Shown: in pieces, positions 8,109 to 16,062 of the stretch
Position numbering within the stretch: the first letter of the stretch is position 1
Layout: each line of letters begins with the position of its first letter
Source: Nostoc sp. 'Peltigera membranacea cyanobiont' 210A
GTDB lineage: Bacteria > Cyanobacteriota > Cyanobacteriia > Cyanobacteriales > Nostocaceae
Direction of reading: 5' to 3'
Assembly (NCBI RefSeq): GCF_002246015.1
Contig: NZ_NOLJ01000019.1
Span: 1 to 60,409 of the forward strand
Length of the DNA: 60,409 nucleotides
Position numbers and translations under genes: made by a program
Notes under the pieces: model-generated
Databases searched by the model: none
What the model was told of the DNA's origin: nothing
The model's input: only the letters and a program-made list of their open reading frames with translations

Positions 8109-8254
8109 TAGACTTCTTGCATGAATCCTTGCCCTCACCCTAAATCCCTTTCCCAAGCTTGGGAGAGGGACTTTAAAATTGTCTCCCCTTCTCCCAATTT
8201 TGGGAGAAGGGGTTGGGGGATGAGGGCTAGTTTTGCATTCGTGCAAGAGGTCTA
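8109..8254. mobile_element. MITE-like element with imperfect terminal inverted repeats and TA duplication
   Basis: The element spans 8111-8252 (142 bp) and is flanked on both sides by TA (8109-8110 and 8253-8254), as left by IS630/Tc1-mariner-type insertion. The ends are imperfect inverted repeats: GACTTCTTGCATGAATC at left against GACCTCTTGCACGAATG read inward from the right. The interior is a large palindrome of CCCTCACCC/CCCTTCTCCCAATTTTGGGAG type, a common cyanobacterial dispersed repeat. No ORF inside. It borders the truncated PIN gene fragment. Confidence 0.75.
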
Positions 8255-8261
8255 TTGAAGA

Positions 8262-8480
8262 AATCCTAATTATTTGGATGTTACAGATGCTTTTTTTGAA
8301 GCTATGTTTCGTGGTGAGTTTAGCGTTGTAATATCAGTTTTGACTATCACGGAAGTATTAGTCTATCCCTTGCGACAAGGAAATACAGAATTAGCTCAAC
8401 AATATCGTGAAATTCTATTTAATTCTCAAGGTTTAACAGCTATCGAAGTTTTTCCCGACAACAAGAGCTTTCAAAGATGA
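8262..8480 (+). pseudogene. PIN-domain (VapC-like) toxin fragment, truncated at both ends
   Basis: Only the central part of a PIN nuclease is left: NYLDVTDAFFEAMFRGEF, VVISVLTITEVLVYPLRQGN (with the conserved Glu of ITEVL) and TELAQQYREILFNSQGLTAIEVFPD. The N-terminal DxN strand is missing where the MITE ends (8252). After VFPD the frame runs into bases belonging to the oppositely oriented M48 fragment. Clearly non-functional. Confidence 0.65.
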
Positions 8481-8681
8481 CGCATTAACTGACTGAGCGT
8501 TCAGCATCAAAAAGACAATACCTACCAGCAGACCCAATGTTAGAGCAAGAACCAAAAATATATATGCGTATCCCAAAGTAGCCAAAAAAGCAACGTGCAA
8601 TTTATAAAGATGGGGTTATTTGTTAACAAAAACTTCTAACTTCTGAATTAGCCGATCAAAACGCTCTTGATTGAAAGCCAT
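8466..8681 (-). pseudogene. N-terminal fragment of an M48-family membrane metallopeptidase
   Basis: From ATG at 8681 the leftward frame reads MAFNQERFDRLIQKLEVFVN-K, then a stop TAA (8616-8618). It continues in the same frame with PHLYKLHVAFLATLGYAYIF and LVLALTLGLLVGIVFLML. This is the typical start of cyanobacterial M48 peptidases, with a soluble helix then a hydrophobic segment. One nonsense codon and loss of everything after about 70 residues, including the HExxH region, make it a remnant. It abuts the PIN fragment tail to tail. Confidence 0.55.
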
Positions 8682-8930
8682 AAATATGTATCAGCCTTAT
8701 AAAAATGTAATATAGCTGACACAATATCTCTATAGCTTACGTAGAAACTCAGAAGTCAATAGTTATCATTGAGAAAACGCATCTTCTTTTACCCCGTTCT
8801 CCCAGCACCATGAGATAAAAAAATTCGATGCCTTAATTAAGTGCATATCGAGCTTCCATATAATAGTTGAAGAAGTGCAACAAAATTAAACATCAAATCA
8901 AATCCCTCTTCCCACAACCCTTACTTTGGC
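8682..8930. other. Intergenic region upstream of ndhH
   Basis: No ORF or repeat that I can support. A TATAAT-like hexamer lies at 8859-8864 with only a weak partner upstream. The better promoter candidate is closer to ndhH. Confidence 0.35.
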
Positions 8931-8958
8931 TTGACAAACAAGATAAATTGGGTCTAGT
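8931..8958 (+). promoter_or_regulatory. Putative promoter of ndhH
   Basis: TTGACA (8931-8936), perfect consensus, 16-bp spacer, TCTAGT (8953-8958, four of six). It would give a leader of about 45 nt to ATG 9012. Identified by eye only. Confidence 0.35.
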
Positions 8959-9011
8959 TGGCATCTGCGCGGTTGAATTCAATATTTTCACGAACGGAGA
9001 ACACGAAATCT

Positions 9012-10196
9012 ATGACCAGACTCGAAACCCGCACTGAACCTATGGTGCTAAACATGGGGCCACACCACCCCTCGATGCACGGGGTTCTGCGGCTAATCAT
9101 GACTCTGGATGGCGAGGATGTCGTTGACTGTGAACCAGTTATCGGCTATTTGCACCGGGGAATGGAAAAAATTGCTGAGAACCGCACTAATGTTATGTAC
9201 GTCCCTTACGTTAGTCGGTGGGACTACGCTGCGGGAATGTTCAACGAAGCCGTCACTGTTAACGCCCCAGAAAAGCTTGCAGGTGTCGCTGTCCCCAAAC
9301 GCGCTAGCTACATCCGCGTCATCATGCTGGAGTTGAACCGCATCGCTAACCACTTGCTATGGTTTGGCCCCTTCCTAGCTGACGTAGGCGCACAAACTCC
9401 CTTCTTCTACCAGTTCCGGGAACGGGAGATGATTTATGATTTGTGGGAAGCTGCCACAGGTTATCGGATGGTGAATAATAACTACTTCCGTGTTGGTGGA
9501 GTAGCAGCCGATTTACCTTACGGTTGGGTAGATAAGTGTCTGGAATTCTGCGAGTACCTATTGCCCAAAATTGATGAGTACGAACGCTTAGTAACCGATA
9601 ACCCTATCTTCCGGCGACGTGTTGAGGGTATTGGGACTATCACCCGTGAAGAAGCAATTAACTGGGGACTTTCTGGCCCAATGTTACGCGCTTCTGGCGT
9701 GCAATGGGATTTGCGGAAAGTTGACCATTACGAATGCTACGACGATTTCGACTGGGATGTGCAGTGGGAAACAGCCGGTGATTGCTTTGCCCGTTATGTG
9801 GTGCGGATGCGGGAAATGCGCGAATCTGTGAAGATTATTCGCCAAGCAATTAAAGGACTTCCTGGCGGCCCTTACGAAAATCTGGAAGCGAAGCGTTTAG
9901 CCGCAGGTAAAAAATCCGAGTGGGACGCATTTGATTACCAATTCATCGGTAAAAAAGTTTCCCCCACTTTCAAGATTCCCAAGGGTGAAATCTACGCTCG
10001 TGTAGAAAGTGGCAAAGGTGAATTGGGAATTTATTTGGTTGGCGATGATAATGTCTTCCCTGCACGTTGGAAGATTCGCGCCGCAGATTTCAACAATCTC
10101 CAAATTGTTCCACATTTACTGCGCGGGATGAAGGTTGCAGATATTGTGGTGATTCTCGGTAGTGTTGACGTAATTATGGGGTCTGTGGATAGGTAG
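9012..10196 (+). CDS. ndhH: NAD(P)H-quinone oxidoreductase (NDH-1) subunit H
   Basis: The 49-kDa-type subunit of the thylakoid NDH-1 complex, lining the plastoquinone channel of cyclic electron flow and respiration. The 394 aa from ATG 9012 match cyanobacterial NdhH throughout: TRTEPMVLNMGPHHPSMHGV at the start (quinone-site His), EPVIGYLHRGMEKIAENRT, ELNRIANHLLWFGPFLADVG, DNPIFRRRVEGIG and the C-terminal DVIMGSVDR. The frame is open 18 codons further upstream, but that part shows no homology. A strong terminator follows; it stands alone, as ndhH usually does. Confidence 0.97.
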   Translation: MTRLETRTEPMVLNMGPHHPSMHGVLRLIMTLDGEDVVDCEPVIGYLHRGMEKIAENRTNVMYVPYVSRWDYAAGMFNEAVTVNAPEKLAGVAVPKRASYIRVIMLELNRIANHLLWFGPFLADVGAQTPFFYQFREREMIYDLWEAATGYRMVNNNYFRVGGVAADLPYGWVDKCLEFCEYLLPKIDEYERLVTDNPIFRRRVEGIGTITREEAINWGLSGPMLRASGVQWDLRKVDHYECYDDFDWDVQWETAGDCFARYVVRMREMRESVKIIRQAIKGLPGGPYENLEAKRLAAGKKSEWDAFDYQFIGKKVSPTFKIPKGEIYARVESGKGELGIYLVGDDNVFPARWKIRAADFNNLQIVPHLLRGMKVADIVVILGSVDVIMGSVDR

Positions 10197-10221
10197 AGTA
10201 AATATCTATCTCAGTAATTTT

Positions 10222-10261
10222 TAGAGCAGTTGTATTACAGTGCAACTGCTCTATTTTTTTG
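10222..10261 (+). terminator. Intrinsic terminator of ndhH
   Basis: TAGAGCAGTTG (10222-10232) and CAACTGCTCTA (10243-10253) form a perfect 11-bp stem with a 10-nt loop, followed by a run of T (10254-10260). It begins 26 bp after the ndhH stop. Confidence 0.9.
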
Positions 10262-10573
10262 ATTCTTCAGTAGTTAACTGTGTCACTAATCGATTAAACA
10301 CGCTTACCAAAACAATATAGCAGTTCTCGAATGGAAGCAATACAGTTTGACCTTTTTCCTTTTAGGAGACAGGCTTTGAATCTTACTCCCCAACGCTAGT
10401 AGGGAAGGCGCATATTAAGCTGTTTGCTTAACCAGGAAATTAATTAATTTTTAAGTAGAATAATATTTTATGAAAGCGATCGCAGGGTCAGATGATAACA
10501 AATTTTGGCGATCGCACTGTATTAATAATTCTTTAAAACAAATAATTACCGAATGAAAACGCTTGCGAAATTT

Positions 10574-11758
10574 CTAAGCAGTTTGCCTATTTGAACGCTT
10601 TCGCAACAAAATACTACTTGCCACAGCAGCCAACAACCCTAGCCCAGAATTAGCTTCTGGCACAGAGTGGGGTTTAGCATTATCCGAGAATAACTCTTGG
10701 CTGGTAAATGGCAAATTAGCTAAACTAGGATTTAAGCAAACATTAGTATTCGGTAGTTGATTGGGAATAGCAAGAGTTTGACCCTGGTTGACCTCTGGCT
10801 TTCCATCCGTATTCACCTCTATGTGTAGTGGTGTAGGTTGACAAAATGATGGCTCGCTTAAGTTAATCGCTGCAACCAAATCCCAGGCTGGGTTAGGAAT
10901 TAACGGGTCATTTCCAGAAATATTTGTCAGAGCATAGTCCAATAATTGTGATGCCAGAATACTCTCAGGAGTACCAGTCGCTTTCCATGCTGCTTGGTCT
11001 GCTCGAGTAAACCCAATTTGGTTAGTTGCATCCAATGGAGTTAGGTATATTGGCAATCCTGCGGAAAATACCTTTTGTGCTGCTACCGGATCAGTCCAGA
11101 TATTAAACTCAGAAAGTAGGTTTTGTTTCAATATTGGGTCAAGGTGTTCCCTGAGATTTCCTGGAACAAAAACTGCACCACCCATAATTTGCAGCCGAGA
11201 AATCTTTTTAACGATACTTGGGTCGATGGTCAGTGCTTCTGCTATGTTTGTCGCAGAACCAGTCATTAAAATCTCAACTGGGTCTGGCGACTGGTTTATT
11301 GTATCTACAAGCAGTTGAGCAGCACTTCTTTGATCAACAGTTTCAAGGGCTTTATCTGGCAGTTTGCTGAAAGGAGTCCAAAATGTATCCGTATCCGCTC
11401 TAAATGCATCGGGGAAAGCATTATTCCCTGACAAGGGCGTTTCCCTACCAACCGCAACAGGTATCCCAGTTATTCCCAGTCCTGTCAGCATCCGCATGAC
11501 ATTATTGCCAAATATCTGAGGGCGGGCTAATCCCTGGCTTATGGTCATAGCCTTGACCTCGAACTTGGGATTTTGCAATATGTACGCCCAAGCAGTCATA
11601 CCATCCTGACTACCATCATCATCCAAAATTATTGGTGTACGATTCAATGTACTACCAAAAGCAGGTTGACTACCAAAAGCAATTGGCAATGCTAATAATA
11701 GTGGTAGAGAAGAGAGAAGTGAATAACAAAGATGGCTTTTGGAGAAATACTTTTTCAT
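10574..11758 (-). CDS. Secreted nucleoside hydrolase family protein with C-terminal sorting-like tail
   Basis: Inosine-uridine-preferring nucleoside hydrolase fold, predicted to split ribonucleosides outside the cytoplasm. From ATG 11758 (394 aa) it has a signal peptide (MKKYFSKSHLCYSLLSSLPL followed by an Ala-rich cleavage region). The N-terminal Asp cluster IILDDDGSQDG matches the calcium-binding DxDxxxDD motif of the family. Later parts include ILMTGSATNIAEAL, QIMGGAVFVPGN, EFNIWTDPVAAQKVF and a C-terminal acidic ligand region (NPAWDLVAAI). The C-terminus ends VPEANSGLGLLAAVASSILL plus RKRSNR: a PEP-CTERM-like motif, a transmembrane helix and basic residues, suggesting surface sorting. An upstream GTG (11833) would hide the signal peptide and is rejected. 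Confidence 0.88.
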   Translation of the reverse strand: MKKYFSKSHLCYSLLSSLPLLLALPIAFGSQPAFGSTLNRTPIILDDDGSQDGMTAWAYILQNPKFEVKAMTISQGLARPQIFGNNVMRMLTGLGITGIPVAVGRETPLSGNNAFPDAFRADTDTFWTPFSKLPDKALETVDQRSAAQLLVDTINQSPDPVEILMTGSATNIAEALTIDPSIVKKISRLQIMGGAVFVPGNLREHLDPILKQNLLSEFNIWTDPVAAQKVFSAGLPIYLTPLDATNQIGFTRADQAAWKATGTPESILASQLLDYALTNISGNDPLIPNPAWDLVAAINLSEPSFCQPTPLHIEVNTDGKPEVNQGQTLAIPNQLPNTNVCLNPSLANLPFTSQELFSDNAKPHSVPEANSGLGLLAAVASSILLRKRSNRQTA

Positions 11759-11932
11759 GAAACTTTGCTTTTGGTTTGATCTAAATTGGAGTTTAGGAAT
11801 TGACCCAAAAAAGTTTGATCGTGCAATCAGCACCCTGTAGCGTCAAATATGCAAAAGTGATAAAAAACCGCAGGCACACTGAGTAAAAATGTAGAAATAA
11901 AAACAAAGAATGCCAAATTTACATAAATGTAG

Positions 11933-12038
11933 CTATAGGAATCCGGTTTGAATTTTGAAAACATACTGAGACTTAAATGCATATCCAGCAAGGATTTATC
12001 TCTAAAATCCGTTCAAAAATCAAATAGGAGTCCTATAG
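11933..12038. mobile_element. MITE-like element, copy 1 (CTATAGGA ends)
   Basis: A 106-bp element with inverted ends. CTATAGGAATCCGGTTTGAA at left pairs with the reverse complement of the right end, CTATAGGACTCCTATTTGAT, then TTTTGAA on both sides. No coding capacity. A second diverged copy starts 52 bp further on, in the same orientation. Confidence 0.7.
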
Positions 12039-12089
12039 CAGTATAAATTGTAATTGATAAAGTAACTATGCGCGCAGCAACATCATAAT

Positions 12090-12212
12090 ATATAGAAATC
12101 TGGTTTGATTCCTGAATTTACTTGCGTGGGCAGGGAATAGGGAATAGGGAACAGGAAAGAAGGGATAGATCCGTACTGAGTCTTGTTCAAAAATCAAATA
12201 GGAGTTCTATAG
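12090..12212. mobile_element. MITE-like element, copy 2 (same family as 11933-12038)
   Basis: A 123-bp element with ends ATATAGAAATCTGGTTTGAT and, read inward from the right, CTATAGAACTCCTATTTGAT. The right end TTCAAAAATCAAATAGGAG is identical to copy 1 over 19 bases. The centre contains GGGAATAGGGAATAGGGAAC heptamers. It lies 88 bp upstream of mtnA. Confidence 0.7.
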
Positions 12213-12299
12213 TTAATTGAATTTTGTTTTTTATTAAAATGAAATCATCAGGGTGCATTAAAGTAAAAAATATTACCTATCTACTAACGACCTTTTTCT

Positions 12300-13379
12300 A
12301 TGACACCTTCGACAAACCAGGTTTATCCGGTTATTTGGCACAATAACTCAGTCTCACTAATCGATCAAACCCGCTTACCCAACGAATATACATTTGTGGA
12401 AATTCACCGCAGTGAAGATATGGCGCAGGCGATTAAAACTATGATTGTGCGAGGTGCGCCAGCAATTGGAGTGGCTGCGGCTTATGGAATGTATCTTGGT
12501 GCAAGGGAAATTAAAACAAGCGATCGCACCGAATTTTTGCAACACTTAGATAAAGTAGCCCAGTTGTTGCGTTCTACTCGTCCGACGGCAGTGAATTTAT
12601 TTTGGGCAATTAGCCGGATGCTGAAAGCCGCCTACGAAACGCTGGGAACGGTAGAAGAGATTAAGCAAACCCTTTTCCAAACAGCCCAAGCAATCAACGC
12701 TGAAGATTTGCAAACCTGTCAGGCGATCGGCGATCATGGTTTGGCAGTGTTACCCGCTACCCCAGAAAAGCTCAGATTACTTACTCACTGCAACGCTGGG
12801 GCATTAGCTACAGCCGGTTATGGTACAGCTTTGGGTGTTGTGCGTTCTGCTTGGAGGGAAGGACGTTTAGAACGTTTATTTGCCGACGAAACCCGTCCCC
12901 GCTTGCAAGGCGCAAAACTTACCACTTGGGAATGTGTGCAAGAAGGTATTCCTGTGACATTAATTACTGATAATATGGCAGCCCATTGCATGAAACAGGG
13001 TTTGATTCATGCTGTAGTTGTGGGTGCTGACCGAATTGCTGCTAACGGCGACACTGCTAATAAAATTGGCACATATAGTGTAGCGATCGCAGCTAAAGCA
13101 CATAATATACCCTTCTTTGTGGCTGCACCCCTTTCCACCGTTGATTTTGAATTAGCCGATGGCAGCCAAATTCCCATTGAAGAACGCGAACCAACAGAAA
13201 TTTATCAAGTGGGGGATACTATTCTCACACCTGAAGGTGTCGATTTTTATAACCCAGCTTTTGATGTTACCCCGGCTGAGTTGATTACAGCCATAATTAC
13301 AGAGAATGGAGCGATCGCACCTGATAAATTAGCAAAATCACAGTTAAAGCAATTACCGATTGGGTTAAATCCGAATTAA
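12300..13379 (+). CDS. mtnA: S-methyl-5-thioribose-1-phosphate isomerase
   Basis: Cytosolic isomerase of the methionine salvage pathway, converting 5-methylthioribose-1-phosphate to the ribulose form. The 359 aa match the eIF2B-alpha-like MtnA family: MIVRGAPAIGVAAAYG (about 49-64), STRPTAVNLFWAI, LLTHCNAGALATAGYGTALG with the catalytic Cys (about 160-180), ADETRPRLQGAKLTTWEC, and VVGADRIAANGDTANKIGTY with the catalytic Asp (about 240-260). Starts at ATG 12300, followed by a terminator. No other salvage gene is nearby. Confidence 0.95.
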   Translation: MTPSTNQVYPVIWHNNSVSLIDQTRLPNEYTFVEIHRSEDMAQAIKTMIVRGAPAIGVAAAYGMYLGAREIKTSDRTEFLQHLDKVAQLLRSTRPTAVNLFWAISRMLKAAYETLGTVEEIKQTLFQTAQAINAEDLQTCQAIGDHGLAVLPATPEKLRLLTHCNAGALATAGYGTALGVVRSAWREGRLERLFADETRPRLQGAKLTTWECVQEGIPVTLITDNMAAHCMKQGLIHAVVVGADRIAANGDTANKIGTYSVAIAAKAHNIPFFVAAPLSTVDFELADGSQIPIEEREPTEIYQVGDTILTPEGVDFYNPAFDVTPAELITAIITENGAIAPDKLAKSQLKQLPIGLNPN

Positions 13380-13453
13380 TGGATAACTTGCACCCAGTTC
13401 TCGATAACTCTAAATCCGAATAACGGAAACTTTATAGGGAATTGCCCCAAAAA

Positions 13454-13492
13454 AATCTCCGACTTTTTAGAAAAGCCGGAGACTTTGTTTTG
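13454..13492 (+). terminator. Terminator downstream of mtnA
   Basis: ATCTCCGACTTTTTAG pairs with AAAAGCCGGAGA (stem with one mismatch, about 13455-13482), followed by CTTTGTTTTG. It lies 75 bp after the mtnA stop. Confidence 0.65.
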
Positions 13493-13517
13493 TGACTAGT
13501 TTTAAATCTGACGCAAT

Positions 13518-13644
13518 ACGGTTCGGTTAAGGCAAGAGACGCGATAAATCGCCGTCTCTACAAAGGACTGATTCTTGTAAAGACGGCGATTTATCGCGTC
13601 TTTACAATTAGCGGCGTGTGATCAAAAAACCTTATCCGAACCGT
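13518..13644. mobile_element. MITE-like element (ACGGTTCGGTTAAGG ends)
   Basis: ACGGTTCGGTTAAGG (13518-13532) is inverted as CCTTATCCGAACCGT (13630-13644), one mismatch. Inside, AGACGCGATAAATCGCCGTC and GACGGCGATTTATCGCGTCT form a second long inverted repeat. AAATCTGA occurs on both sides (13504-13511 and about 13649-13656) and may be a target duplication. The ends match the element at 52128-52213. Confidence 0.7.
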
Positions 13645-13755
13645 CTTGAAATCTGATGGATCAAAATTTATCAGCAATTTTTTCAATAATTTTATCTAAA
13701 CTTCATATTTTGACTAAATTCAATAAGTAAAATCCGCAATTACTTTCTCAAAATA

Positions 13756-14035
13756 AGCTTTGACTTACTCAAACCCCAGTTTGCTTTCTCATTTTGGTGT
13801 TTTCCGCAAGTAAAAGAAGCTTTTGCTTTCTCAAAATGCCATTTGACTTACTCATTTTGGTGTTTTCCGCAAATAAAATAAGCTTTTGCTTTCTCAAAAT
13901 GCCATTTGACTTACTCATTTTGGTGTTTTCCGTAAGTAAAATAAGCTTTTGCTTTCTCAAAATGCCATTTGACTTACTCAAACCCCAGTTCGCTTTCTGA
14001 TTTTGGTGTTTTTTGCAAATAAAATGCCATTTCGC
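13756..14035. repeat. 63-bp tandem repeat, about 4.5 copies
   Basis: Units of 63 bp beginning GCTTTTGCTTTCTCAAAATG and ending GCAAATAAAATAA repeat head to tail, near-identical in the two central copies and more diverged at both edges. Within a unit, two 21-bp blocks are related on the minus strand (TGAGAAAGCAAAAGCTTATT versus TGAGTAAGTCAAATGGCATT), so it is a higher-order repeat. Because 63 is a multiple of three, both strands stay open (68 and 70 codons). The minus frame repeats a 21-residue unit starting MSKSNGILRKQKL. No ribosome site is seen, so I treat it as non-coding. Confidence 0.85.
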
Positions 14036-14131
14036 TTTTTTAAAATGGTTTATTTATCAGAGGATGTCTGAGAAGTATTAAATATTTGTTGATCCCCTCT
14101 AATCGTCCTTAAAAAAGCGTGTATATACAAG

Positions 14132-14230
14132 TCAAACTACCCCCCTTAATCCCCCCTTGTAAAGGAGGGAAACAAGAAATCCAGTTCCCTCCCCAATACA
14201 TACGGGGAGGGTTAGGGTGGGGTAATTCGA
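14132..14230. repeat. Palindromic dispersed repeat (CTACCCCCCTTAATCCC type)
   Basis: TCAAACTACCCCCCTTAATC at the left is imperfectly inverted as the right end, which reads TCGAATTACCCCACCCTAAC inward. The interior pairs CCTTGTAAAGGAGGG and TCCCTCCCCAATACATACGG. About 99 bp, non-coding, a common class of cyanobacterial intergenic palindrome. It ends 31 bp from the icd stop. Confidence 0.6.
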
Positions 14231-14260
14231 TTTGTGACTAATTAACTAACCCTAATAGAG

Positions 14261-15682
14261 TTAACCAAAATGTTGAATAATTGCGTCGGCAAATTCAGAA
14301 CATTTTAAGGGTTCAACAGGCGGTTCTAGCAACCGGGCTAAATCGTAGGTTACTTGACTACTCGCGATCGCATCGCTTAAACCTTTCTTAACTAGGTCTG
14401 CGGCTTCTTGCCAACCCATAAATTCCAGCATCATCACGCCAGACAAAATCACTGAACCCGGATTAATCCGATCTAAGCCGGCGTGTTTAGGTGCAGTGCC
14501 GTGGGTAGCTTCAAATATGGCACTAGAATCACCAATATTCGCCCCTGGCCCCATTCCCAATCCCCCAACTATGGCGGCAGCGGCATCAGACAAATAATCG
14601 CCGTTCAAGTTCATCGTCGCCAGAATCGAATACTCATCCGGTCTGGTTTGGATTTGTTGAAAAATACTGTCAGCAATCCGGTCATTCACCAAAACTTTCT
14701 CTTTCCATTTGCCATCGCCGTGGGTTGCCCAAATTGTGTTAAGAACAGTTTCGACTTCCTTGACAACTTGCGCTTTCTTGTCTGGAGTGAGATTATCAAA
14801 CCCAGGTTCAATCTGGCGGGCGTTTTCTTCCAAGGAAATATTCGGATTTTTTTCCTTGTTACTCAAAATCCAAGATTCTTGTTCTGTAACAGTTTCTTGG
14901 CGAAATTCACTAGTTGCTAGTTCATAACCCCAGTCGCGGAAAGCCCCTTCGGTGTACTTCATGATGTTGCCCTTATGCACCAAAGTCACCTGTTGCTTGT
15001 TTTTGGGCAATAGCAAGGCGTGTTTGATAGCACGTCTAACTAGGCGCTGGGAACCAGTTTTGCTGATGGGTTTGATGCCAATACCAGAATCAAGAGGAAT
15101 GCGTTTTTTCCCATGTTCTGGAGTAGCGGGGATTAATTCTTCATTGAGAATTTTAATTAAGCGATCGCCGATTTCGCTACCTTGTCGCCACTCAATGCCT
15201 AAATAAATATCTTCTGTATTTTCCCGATAAACAATTACATCCAGCTTTTCGGGATTTTTGTGGGGTGAGGGCGTACCTGCATAGTAACGGCAAGGACGCA
15301 CGCAGGCATACAAGTCAAAAATTTGCCGTAATGCCACATTTAAAGAACGAATTCCTCCCCCAATGGGAGTAGTCAAAGGCCCTTTAATAGCTACACCATA
15401 TTCTTCAATTGCTGTTAGAGTATCTTGAGGTAAATACTGGTAAGTTCCGTATAAATCACAAGCTTCGTCCCCAGCGTAAACCTTAAACCAACTAATTTGA
15501 CGCTGACCCTTATATGCTTTGGCTACCGCAGCATCGAGAACTTTTTGGGTAGCAGGCCAGATGTCTATACCTGTACCATCGCCACGAATAAAGGGGATAA
15601 TTGGATTGTCCGGTACGATTGGTTCACCATTTTTGAAGGTGATTTTTGCTCCGGCTGCGGGGGGGGTAATCTTTTCGTACAT
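14261..15682 (-). CDS. icd: NADP-dependent isocitrate dehydrogenase
   Basis: Cytosolic TCA-branch enzyme making 2-oxoglutarate, the carbon skeleton for ammonium assimilation and the nitrogen-status signal in cyanobacteria. The 473 aa match the cyanobacterial Icd form: NPIIPFIRGDGTGIDIWPA (about 26-44), GPLTTPIGGGIRSLNVALRQ with the substrate-binding Ser (about 99-118), YRENTEDIYLGIEW, VHKGNIMKYTEGAFRDWGY, DYLSDAAAAIVGGLGMGPGA and the adenine loop EATHGTAPKHAG. A roughly 45-residue insert (ESWILSNKEKNPNISLEENA) is typical of cyanobacterial Icd. ATG 15682. Usually under NtcA control, but I find no convincing GTA-N8-TAC site upstream. Confidence 0.96.
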   Translation of the reverse strand: MYEKITPPAAGAKITFKNGEPIVPDNPIIPFIRGDGTGIDIWPATQKVLDAAVAKAYKGQRQISWFKVYAGDEACDLYGTYQYLPQDTLTAIEEYGVAIKGPLTTPIGGGIRSLNVALRQIFDLYACVRPCRYYAGTPSPHKNPEKLDVIVYRENTEDIYLGIEWRQGSEIGDRLIKILNEELIPATPEHGKKRIPLDSGIGIKPISKTGSQRLVRRAIKHALLLPKNKQQVTLVHKGNIMKYTEGAFRDWGYELATSEFRQETVTEQESWILSNKEKNPNISLEENARQIEPGFDNLTPDKKAQVVKEVETVLNTIWATHGDGKWKEKVLVNDRIADSIFQQIQTRPDEYSILATMNLNGDYLSDAAAAIVGGLGMGPGANIGDSSAIFEATHGTAPKHAGLDRINPGSVILSGVMMLEFMGWQEAADLVKKGLSDAIASSQVTYDLARLLEPPVEPLKCSEFADAIIQHFG

Positions 15683-15746
15683 AGTTCACACACTCCTAAT
15701 CGATACGCTGCTAGTCAAAAAATCTTTATGTGGCAGGCTTGTATAT

Positions 15747-15889
15747 TGGGTACTGGGGATTGGGTATTGGGTACTGGGGATTGGGAAGAGACACGAAGTG
15801 ATTTTTTTAATAATTCACCCTTGTCCTCCATGTCCCCTCAGTCGTAGTACCCACTCCCTAGTCCCCAGTCCCCAGTCCCTAGTCTCCAG
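15747..15889. repeat. GGGTACTGGGGATT / CCCCAGTCCC repeat element, intergenic copy
   Basis: Left part is made of GGGTACTGGGGATTGGGTAT heptamer-like units. The centre is GAAGTGATTTTTTTAATAAT followed by TCACCCTTGTCCTCC. The right part is AGTCCCCAGTCCCCAGTCCC, inverted relative to the left. The same element occurs inside mfd (32764-32886), and a left-hand part of it in reverse orientation at 34792-34850. It lies upstream of icd (leftward) and gun4 (rightward). Confidence 0.75.
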
Positions 15890-16062
15890 ATTTTCCCCCT
15901 ATTCCCCTTGTACATTATTTGGGGATTAAGTGTGGGATTCAGTGAAGCGATCGCAATTTTGTACGATCAAAAATAGTAAACTACTTTTCGCTATCAGTGC
16001 TTCACTTTCGAGAATGCCCGATAGCTTACCGCTCTTTCACTGACCGTTAACACAAGAATGGC

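Noticed and set aside
13769..14000. 68- and 70-codon ORFs on both strands within the 63-bp repeats
   Set aside because: Explained by repeat periodicity; no Shine-Dalgarno and no homology. Kept as a repeat feature only.
13756..14035. CRISPR array
   Set aside because: Units are contiguous 63-bp tandem copies with no unique spacers, and no cas genes are near.
14483..14920. 145-codon rightward ORF antisense to icd
   Set aside because: Shadow frame of a well-conserved gene; translation has no recognisable domain.
15497..15929. Overlapping rightward ORFs (116 and 136 codons) at the icd 5' end
   Set aside because: They run from antisense icd codons into the GGGTACTGGGG repeat, so they are not genes.
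15683..16062. NtcA-binding site upstream of icd
   Set aside because: Expected from biology, but no GTA-N8-TAC with a suitably placed -10 box could be found by eye.
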